Positions 56,481 through 64,000 of a stretch of 64,000 nt of DNA are shown one piece after another. Positions within the stretch are counted from its first letter, which is position 1. Each line of letters begins with the position of its first letter. Source of the DNA: Anodontia alba (taxonomy: Eukaryota > Mollusca > Bivalvia > Lucinida > Lucinidae); contig OZ024826.1 of assembly GCA_964016985.1 (NCBI GenBank), positions 59,100,235 to 59,164,234 of the forward strand. Direction: 5' to 3'. A program made the position numbers and the translations under genes. Below the pieces are notes generated by a model. The model saw nothing but the letters and a program-made list of their open reading frames with translations. It searched no databases and was not told the origin of the DNA.

Positions 56481-57569
56481 ACCAGATTATTTCACAGTGC
56501 CAGAACTGTTTTTATACATTGCTCCCTGCATTATTGCATTTTATTTTGACATCCTCAGCTCACAAAAAGGAAATAAACTAAACCCACTGAAAGCCATCTA
56601 TATGTCATGAACTGTTTCAGTTAGGTCATGAAAGTGATGTCAATATTGCTATTGGATGGACTGATGACTGGTATTTTGTTACATTATTTAGAATTTCTAT
56701 GTCAAAGTGGCTCTTTCAAGAAAACAGTACTATAACCCTGGCAAAAAACTATAAAACAAGTAGAATAATGAACAGAGTTTACTTGATAGGAAGAATCTGT
56801 CACCCATAAATTTATAAATTCAGTAAAAGAAAATCTTCACAAGTTAGAACTATTTTTTTTATATATATACAAAATTACCATGCTCCCTCTTGACAGATTT
56901 TTCATATTGGTCAAACAAAGTTGATTATTCTATTTTATTGTTAGCGGTGAAATCAGTGTATATTGTATGAAAATAAAACTATTGATATCGTATCATTTCA
57001 CTAGTGACTGGTACGATTTATATTTTTACTCCTCGCTTTGGACGACTTTGGTTTTCTTCATTGTTTCAGAAGTGGATGTTATCTCCACTAGTTCAGATTT
57101 TTGGACACCTCTAACTTCTTTGTTTCTGAACTAAACTATCAAGGGTTGGTATGCATTTTCTTAATTAGAATGTAAGAAACATTTTGGTATGAAGTTATTT
57201 TGATTTTCCAAAACTTTTTGTTTTTGTGTCACCAGCGTTTCTCATGTTAAACACTGAACGTTGATGCCATAAAAATTTTCATCTCATGTAATGAAAACAT
57301 TCAAATTTTCGCTTGTGCTTCACACTTGTGAAAATACTGATGTTTTCAGTACACTCAATGACAATATTTATGGTATTCACTGCAAAAGAGTAAATACCAT
57401 CTATGTATTTTGGGTATAAGGAGGAACCTCTTTAGATCAATTGTACAGTCTCATCTGGGCCTTCACCTACTGATATGCCTTGAATATATCTTTTTGTTTG
57501 GTTTGGCTCTTGTAATATGATCAGTTACTCTTTGATATCTCCTGGTCATTGACAGTTTTATAATTTAAG
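56481..57569. other. Intron sequence, no feature recognised
   Basis: This is AT-rich with short open frames that look random. No splice-flanked coding segment could be supported before 57570. Confidence 0.45.
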
Positions 57570-57699
57570 GTCTCGATAATATGAATTACCTGATGGAAGA
57601 CATTCATAGAAGTGATACAAAGAGATGTGCCACGCAGTGGGGCCCATTGACAGAACCCATCACGAGTTTTGATCATGTGACAGAAAAACTGGTTTCCAG
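57570..57699 (+). CDS. RRM protein gene, candidate exon F
   Basis: It enters in phase 1 (fitting exon E) after TTTAAG at 57569 and leaves in phase 2 before a strong GTGAGA donor at 57700. It encodes LDNMNYLMEDIHRSDTKRCA, then TQWGPLTEPITSFDHVTEKL and VS. No family is recognised. The exit phase matches the large exon H directly, but not exon G; see the separate observation. Confidence 0.6.
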
Positions 57700-57746
57700 G
57701 TGAGAACTTCCTAAATTTTCTTTGGTACAAGTTAGTGTAGCGGGTA

Positions 57747-57950
57747 CAGTTTTTACGGTAATTGCCCTAAATTTTGTACACAAAACCTTCTGACAAACTG
57801 ATAAATAGACCCAGATCAGACTGCTCTTTCAGGGTCTACACTGTTTGCCATTCCACTAAATATTTAAATAAATAACCATGTAAAAAGCAGAATTTAGGCC
57901 AAAAAAGTATGGAATAAAGTGTTTGAAATTTTAGACCATTTTCCTAAGGC
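57747..57950. mobile_element. TA-type MITE with H1 remnant, degraded
   Basis: TACAGTTTTTACGGTAATTG at the left and GTTTGAAATTTTAGACCATT at the right are diverged ends of the 56261 MITE. The right part (GTATGGAATAAAGTGTTTGA) is nearly identical. Only one arm of the H1 palindrome remains (CAGGGTCTACACTGTTTGCC). Confidence 0.65.
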
Positions 57951-58279
57951 TGAGTTTTTGGACATATATTTAAGTACATTTTTTTAGCTTGCAGGTGGTA
58001 AAGTGGTGTTACCTCCTGTTATGACATCTGATCAGGGTTAACATTGTTTTCCATTCAGTCCCCACTTTTGACATTCACAATCAGTTGATAAGATGGACTT
58101 GTTCAAATTTTAGGAGAAGTACAGTTAGAATTTCAGGTGTTAGAATAATTTAGGGTATATACAGTACCATACTCAAACAATGTATTCAGACATGCAAACA
58201 GTATAGAACCAGATCTTAATGACATCAGGCCTCCTAACAAAACCTTTAAAACCTATAAAACTCTATGATTTTGTGTTAA

Positions 58280-58475
58280 CTCTAGTCCTGCTGAACCTGG
58301 ATATACCCCGACTTTGCAAACAGTGTAGATCCAGATCAGAAGAAGCCAACTGATCTGGATCTGCACTGTTTGTCATTACGTTTGTGAATTTGTATCAAAA
58401 TGCTGGATCAAGATATCTGATTGGCTGTAAATTAGAAGTGGGGGTGGCCTCTTAATTTATTCAGTAGGACAAGGG
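58280..58475. mobile_element. TTAA-type (piggyBac-like) MITE with H1 hairpin core
   Basis: This 196-bp element is between TTAA (58276-58279) and TTAA (58476-58479). The ends are CTCTAGTCCTGCTGAACC and, inverted, CCCTTGTCCTACTGAATAA. The H1 palindrome lies at 58314-58372 with a reduced centre. Confidence 0.8.
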
Positions 58476-58585
58476 TTAATTTATGTAAAAACCTGTATAA
58501 CCTTTATTTTGCTCATAAAAACATATAAAAAAAAACAACAAACCTTGGTTTTCATACAAAAACTTATATACATATTTTTTCGCAG

Positions 58586-58715
58586 AAGGGCCTGCAGATG
58601 TTTTTTTATGGCCAGTGTTATTTTCAGAAATAATTGAAAGAGTCAAAGTGAAGCCAAAAGATCCTATATGGAACTTTTATACTACTAGTGAAGATGAAAA
58701 AAAGACAACTGTTAG
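58586..58715 (+). CDS. RRM protein gene, candidate exon G (frame conflict with F)
   Basis: The acceptor is TTTTTTCGCAG at 58585 and the donor is TTAG before GTACAG at 58716. In the frame that continues in phase into exon H it encodes GPADVFLWPVLFSEIIERVK then VKPKDPIWNFYTTSEDEKKT. That frame needs entry in phase 1, whereas exon F ends in phase 2. Joining F to G directly would give an early stop. An unseen small exon between F and G, alternative use of G, or a 1-base error would explain this. The peptide has coding-like composition, but no domain can be named. Confidence 0.5.
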
Positions 58716-59043
58716 GTACAGGACTGAAAAAAAAAACTACAACAAAAAACAAGTAAAAAGAAACAAGTAAAACAAAATGAGGACCCTGGTGATCCTTAAT
58801 GCTCACCTGTGCTGAAAAATAGGTCAAGATCACTCAGTGTCTACAATATTCATTAATTATTAACTCTTATCTCAACATATCCATGCCCCCCCTCATCTGG
58901 AAGTTTTAGAAAGAGCCAATTAAAGCTGATAGAGATATGCAGCAAACAAGGATAATGATAGGCGACTTTTTTAGCAATCAAGGGACATAACTTAACTATA
59001 TATCAGATTGTGGTGTGAAGATGTTCCTGTTTATTTATTTCAG
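58716..59043. other. Intron sequence, no feature recognised
   Basis: This is an A-rich stretch followed by ordinary AT-rich sequence. The acceptor of exon H (TTTATTTATTTCAG) ends it. Confidence 0.5.
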
Positions 59044-60347
59044 GTGTCATGAGGCAGGGAAAAGTGGAAGTTTATTTGGTGCTAAAAAGTCCCAAGAGTT
59101 TATTGCCTCATTAAAAACAATAATGCAGGAAATAGAAGATTTTTTGTCTCAGACTGCCACGAATGCCAACAGTAATGCCGAAACATTGTCACAGTCTGGC
59201 AGACATGAAGAAATAATATCAGAAACAGAATCTGAAAATTTTGAGGTAGAAAGAAATGAGGAAAAATTAAATCAAAGCAGAAATGAAAAGATGTTGTCGA
59301 AGCTTATTATTGAGAATCAAAAATCAGTTGAAATTCCAGGTGATTTTAGTAGTGATGAGCATGTAATGTCAGAAAGTGAGTATGTTGATAATAGTGTGAG
59401 TAAAGAACTGAGAGATGATGCTATTAAGGTTGATAATACAAAATACTTTGTGTCTGATACAGAACAGTCAGAAAATGAAAGTAGAATCAAATATATGACT
59501 TTGAATCAAAATTATTTAGAAGAAGTTACAGATGATTTTCTTATTACTGATAGTAGGTTAGGTAAACAAGTGTTGGATGATATAAGGAGAGTTCAGTCCC
59601 CAGATGGTTCTCAAACACTGACACAGTCTTCTATGACAAACCTTTCTCAGGTACAACAGGATGAAACTGGAGAACAGAAAGAATTCCAGGTTGTAAAGAA
59701 AAAACATCTGATTAAAGAAGAGAAAGCTCAAAAGTTAGAGGATGTAATTAAGTGGACTGAGTCTGCAAATAATGAATTTGGGCTTGTGGATTATCCCATA
59801 TCAGATTCAGAAGACTGTTACTGTGATGTACCTCAAGTTCAAGGTGAACAGAACATGGATGCACAGTACGAGCGTGTTGTAAAATCAAAAATAAATGTGA
59901 ATATTAACAATCAAGTGGAAAATGAGAAAAATACAGGAACAAGTCAAAAGTCTGCAGAATCCTTAGCTTTAGAATCCTTATTTGCAAAATTACCTCCTAT
60001 CAGTTCATTTCAGAGAACTAACTCACAGGACTCTAGTTTATCAGAAGATTCAGGAGAAGGGATTGATGACTCAGGTGTTGAATCAGACTTCTTTCTAAGG
60101 TCTAAATCGAGACAGTCCCACAACAGACGTTCACTGGAAGAACATAGTCAGGAGCTAAAATCTATTCTTGGTATAGGTGCTAAAACTGTATGTTCACAAG
60201 CTGTCTCTGCCAGTAGTGGACACATGAGTTCAGAAGAAAGACTAAAAAGTTTCAAGGAAAGGTTGAGCTCAGATTCACCGAAAGATTCCAGTCTGTCTAT
60301 GCGTGGTGTAAGCAACTCCACAGTGCCTTCCAATTTTATGGGAATAT
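59044..60347 (+). CDS. RRM protein gene, large exon H (acidic disordered region)
   Basis: This is a single 1.3-kb exon of about 434 codons entering in phase 2 after TTTATTTCAG and leaving in phase 1 at a strong GTAAGT donor (60348). It begins CHEAGKSGSLFGAKKSQEF and a helical segment (IASLKTIMQEIEDFLSQ). A long Glu/Ser/Asn/Gln-rich stretch follows without a fold that I recognise. Near the end are SLSEDSGEGIDDSGVESDFF and two Ser/Lys-rich helical patches (SSEERLKSFKERLSSD). Composition suggests an intrinsically disordered, phosphorylatable region. More coding exons must follow beyond the donor, outside this window or hidden in the repeats. It is certainly coding; membership in the RRM gene rests on phase and collinearity. 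Confidence 0.85.
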
Positions 60348-61090
60348 GTAAGTTTTGTTTCTTTTTCGTGAAATTCCGTTTTTTGTTATGTCCCAGGTAG
60401 GGACAACTTTAACATTGGTCATAACTTTTGAACCGTTTGAGGTAGAGCCTTTATAATATGGCATGTAGGTTCCTTGTGACAAGGGCTTCCCACTCATACA
60501 AAAGATTTTGACCTATGACCTTGACATGTGACCTGCTTTAAATAAAAGATTAACATTGGTCAAAACTTTTGAATTGTTTCAGAGGTCAAAACTTTTGAAT
60601 TGTTTCAGATAGAGCCTTCATATTTGGCATGTAGGTTCCTTGAGACAAGGGCTTTCCACTCATACAAAAATTTTTTACCTGTGTCCCCGGTAGCGATAGC
60701 ATGGACATATTGTTTTTGCCCAGTCTGTTTGTTGGTTTGTTGGTTGGACAACTTTAACATGGATCATAATTTTTTAACTGTTTGAGATAGCGCCTTTATA
60801 TTTGGCATGTAGGTTCCTTGTGACAAGGCCTTCCCACTCATACAAAAAATTTGACCTTTGACCTTGACATTGACCTGTGACCTACTTTAAAGAAAAAATT
60901 AACATTGGTCATAACTTTTGAATCTTTTCAAATAGAGTCTTCATATTTAGCATGTAGGTTCCTTGTGACAAGGGCTTCCCACTCATACAAAAAATTTTGA
61001 CCTGGGACCTTGACCTTGACCTGTGACCTACTTTAAAGAAAAAATTGACCTTGGTCAGGGGACATGTTCATGTTTCACAAACACATCTTG
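60348..61090 (+). mobile_element. Array-bearing Helentron-like element, family F8 (copy a)
   Basis: From about 60388 (TTATGTCCCAGGTAGGGACA, 5' hairpin) the element has about five units of roughly 100-150 bp, with AACATTGGTCATAACTTTTG, GGCATGTAGGTTCCTTGTGA and ACAAGGGCTTCCCACTCAT. Units also carry clustered TGACCT half-sites. It ends with a TGTTT-CAC-AAACA hairpin and CATCTTG before TTT. It starts about 40 bp after the exon H donor. Confidence 0.7.
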
Positions 61091-61650
61091 TTTATTATTG
61101 TATTGACAGCTGGCTGTCACCAATGAAAATTTGCTGGTTACAGCCAGCTGTCTCCAGTGGAAGTAAATATTTGGTCAATTGGGACATAAATGACTACCGG
61201 TACTTAGCTTTGTTGGCATTGGCATCGACAATGTTAATTTTGGGCATTTAGTCCCGTTTCTCAAACACCAATGCTTCTAGGCTAATGAAGCTTCATACAC
61301 ACATCCGCCATGATGCACCTTGCCCACTTCCATCTGCCATTACTGATCTTGACCTACTTTTCATGCATAGCTGAAAAATGTTTACCGTAGTTTGGCAAAT
61401 TTCTTGTATGCCTATAAAGCAAGGCCATACATATTTGTGGTGTCTTGTAAATAGTTTGGTAGACTTTGATAGTTTCCATACTGTTTAGTGGATACTGTGT
61501 AGCAATGTGATCACCTAACTGGGAAAGTGGGATTCTGTTGCTTTCCTTTTCTTTGATTTCTGGCTTGTGTAGTGTCTTGCTTGGTTTGTTAGCTCTTTCT
61601 CTTGGTGGCATTGGTGAGCTATGTTCTGTGATTGTGGCTTCTGCACTATT
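61091..61650. other. No gene recognised
   Basis: A local palindrome, ACAGCTGGCTGTCACC and TTACAGCCAGCTGTC, lies at 61107-61155. The remainder shows only short random frames. Confidence 0.45.
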
Positions 61651-62188
61651 TATTATTCCCAGGTGGGGATATTGTTATACCCACTGTCCGTCCGTCCCCG
61701 TCCTTCTGTCAGAGCCAACATTTAGGGTTAAGGGGTTCAATTTTGTAATCACATTATGCTTTATTCCGTTAAGATACATTATAAACCTTTGGGTTAGGGA
61801 GCTGAATATAGCCCTTAAAACCCTATGGAAATTTACAATGGGACATAGCCCCTAAACCTGAATTGTTGGAACATCCATCTGTCCGTACGTCCGTCTGTAA
61901 TGTCACACCATTGCTCCTAGACCATTTAAGCTAGACTTGAAATTTTCACATGCGATAGCCCTATGGATGAGGACTGGAGGAACACATTCAAAATTTTGAT
62001 GTGACCCCTTGGGGCAGGGCCAACAGGGTGTGGCCCTGAAGGGTCCAAAATTCATTCCATATAAACATAGCCATGTTGCATTTCAAATCGAAGGTTATGA
62101 AGAGTAGAATAAAGTGGTGCAAAAATTTTGCCCCGGGGCCATGTCTGGGGATCTCTAGAGGTCAGAAAGTAGGATTTGGGGTCCTTTT
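61651..62188 (+). mobile_element. Family F8 element (copy b), cut by F9
   Basis: ATTCCCAGGTGGGGATATTG begins the copy, followed by GTCCGTCCGTCCCCGTCC and a second GTCCGTACGTCCGTC block at 61880. Unit words include GCTCCTAGACCATTTAAGC. It runs to the F9 start. Confidence 0.55.
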
Positions 62189-64000
62189 TATCTCCTGACT
62201 GATAGGTTAGGGGATATAGCGATCAGCATGGTGTCCGTCCTCCGTTCGTAGAAGCATCCTTGTTTGCCTAATAACTTCGGTACCCTTGGACATATTTTAA
62301 TAATATTTGGTGGGAATGTAGAGGAGGACCAGTAGGCACATTGCATGCAAGAGAAACAACTCTCACTGTCTTTGTTATGTAGTTATCTCCCCTGAAGCAA
62401 AAATCTTGTGCAGGCCATAACTCCCTTACTGTTTGAGATAATTTGATAATATTTGGTAGGAATGAAGAGGAGGACCAGTAGGTGTATCCTGTGCAAGAGA
62501 GACAATTCTCACTATATTCATTAGGTAGTTATGCCCCCTGAAGCATAAATATTGTAACCTCATCCTTGTGCAATCTATAACTTTGATACCCATAGACATA
62601 GTTTGATAATATTTGGCTGGAATGTAGAGGAGGACCAGTAGGCGCGTCACATGCAAGAGAGACAACTCTCACTGTCTTCCTTATATAGTTATCTCCCCTG
62701 AAGCCGAAATCTTCTGCAGGCCATAACTTACATACTGTTTGAGATAATTTGATCATATTTGGTAGGGATGAAGAGGAGTACCAGTAGGCATGTCTCATAC
62801 AAGAGAGACAACTCTCACTTTATTTGTTATCTTCCCTGAAGCAGAAATTGTACTCATCCTTATGCGCTCCATATTTGGTAAAGTTTGGTAAGAATGGAGA
62901 GGAGACCAGTAGATGTGTTGCGTGCAAGAGACAACTCTCACTGCCTTCCTTATATAGCTATCTCCCCTGAAGCCAAAATCTTGTGCAGGCCAAAACTCCC
63001 ATACTGTTTGAGATAATTTGATAATATTTGGTAGGGATGAAGAGGAGGACCAGTAGGCATGTCCCATGTAAGAGACACAACTCTCACTTTATTCGTTGTC
63101 TAGTTATCTCCCCTGAAGCAGAAGTCTTGTGCAGGCCATAATTCCCATACTGTTTGAGATAATATTAATATATTTGGTAGAGATTAAGAGGAGGACCAGT
63201 AGGCGTGTTGCATGCAAGAGAAACAACTCTCACTTTCTTCTCCATTATGTAGTTATCTCCTCTGAAGTCAAAATCTTGTGCACTCTATAACTTTGATACC
63301 CTAAGACATATTTTGATAATGTTTTGTAGAAATGAAGAGGAGGACCAGTAGGCATGTCACATGCAAGAGAGACAACTCTCACTTTCTTTATTATGTAGTT
63401 ACTTCCCTTGATGCTAAAATCTTGGACCTCCATAACTTTGTTACTCTTAGATTTGTTTTGATAATGTTTGTTAGAAATGAAGAGAAGGCATGTACCATGC
63501 AAGAGAGTCAACTCTCACTTTCTTCCTATGTAGTTATCTCCCCTGAAGCCGAAATCTTGTGCCGGCCATAACTCCCATACTGTTTGAGATAATGTGATAA
63601 TATTTCATAGAGATGAAGAGGAGGACCAGTAGGTGTGTTGCATGCAAGAGAGACAACTGTCCCTTTCTTCTCCATTATGTAGTTATCTCCCCTGAAGCCA
63701 AAATCTTGCATTCCATAACTTTGATACCCTTAGACATATTGTGATAATATTTGGTAGAGGCATTGGTATCTAACAGTAGGTGTGTTACATGCAAGAGAGA
63801 CAACCTCTGTTGTGGTTGTTTTCTAGTTAGCTGCCCTGAATGAATTTCTAAGCTAAATCCTTGAGTATGTGGTTTGAAATTTGTTAATATTTGGTAGAGA
63901 CATAGATAAGAACCAGTAGGCATTTTGTGTTCAAGAGTACTCTCACTTTCTCAATTATTATCTCCCCTACCAAACTATTGTGCAGGCCATAACTCCCACA
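62189..64000 (+). mobile_element. Array-bearing Helentron-like element, family F9, runs off the window
   Basis: It starts TATCTCCTGACTGATAGGTT and AGGGGATATAGCGATCAGCA, then GTCCGTCC. About a dozen units of roughly 140-155 bp follow, with GTAGTTATCTCCCCTGAAGC, CAGGCCATAACTCCCATACT, GATAATATTTGGTAGGGATG, AGAGGAGGACCAGTAGGC and GCAAGAGAGACAACTCTCAC. The last word contains a small dyad (GAGAGACAACTCTC). The 3' end lies beyond the window. Fragments of the same 5' end occur at 11440 and 11960. Confidence 0.75.

Overview
The window looks like nuclear DNA from an invertebrate animal, most likely a bivalve mollusc. It is AT-rich, very gene-poor and spliced. It is packed with tRNA- and 5S-derived SINEs, hairpin MITEs, a DIRS retrotransposon and many elements carrying tandem arrays of 125-165 bp units, of the kind I associate with bivalve genomes. 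No species can be named from the sequence alone. No prokaryotic gene, tRNA gene, intact rRNA gene or CRISPR array was seen.

One host gene can be followed on the + strand from about 17.6 kb to beyond the last exon seen at 60.3 kb. Exons at 17592-17648, 37917-38005 and 47490-47614 join in phase into one complete RNA-recognition motif (RRM) of about 90 residues. Candidate exons at 48790-48957, 55863-56009, 57570-57699 and 58586-58715 follow. A large exon at 59044-60347 encodes an acidic, Ser/Glu/Asn-rich, probably disordered tail and ends at a strong donor. The introns (20 kb, 9.5 kb and 7 kb for the longest) consist almost entirely of repeats.

Layout: 1-5.1 kb holds an L1-like LINE remnant on the - strand, split by a 2.3-kb array element. 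6.0-10.4 kb holds a SINE split by two PIF/Harbinger-like elements inserted 9 bp apart. 10.8-12.9 kb is an array element nested in a hairpin MITE. 14-17.3 kb holds 5S- and tRNA-derived SINEs and MITEs. 18.2-24.3 kb holds long arrays. 25.2-37.4 kb is one array element opened by successive insertions: another array element carrying a 1.4-kb DNA transposon, a decayed DIRS retrotransposon carrying a pogo-like MITE, and a further array element. 38.5-43.8 kb, 50.9-55.6 kb and 60.4-64 kb are more array elements, with MITEs and SINEs between them.

The array elements form at least nine sequence families with one shared architecture: a short hairpin at the 5' end, often a GTCC-rich stretch, a tandem array, a 3' hairpin, and a terminus of CTTG, CTAG or CTAA followed by T. 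In the LINE copy the inferred empty site places the insertion between two T residues. This suggests non-autonomous Helentron/Helitron2-like elements. Several arrays are also dense in nuclear-receptor half-sites, in a different arrangement in each family.
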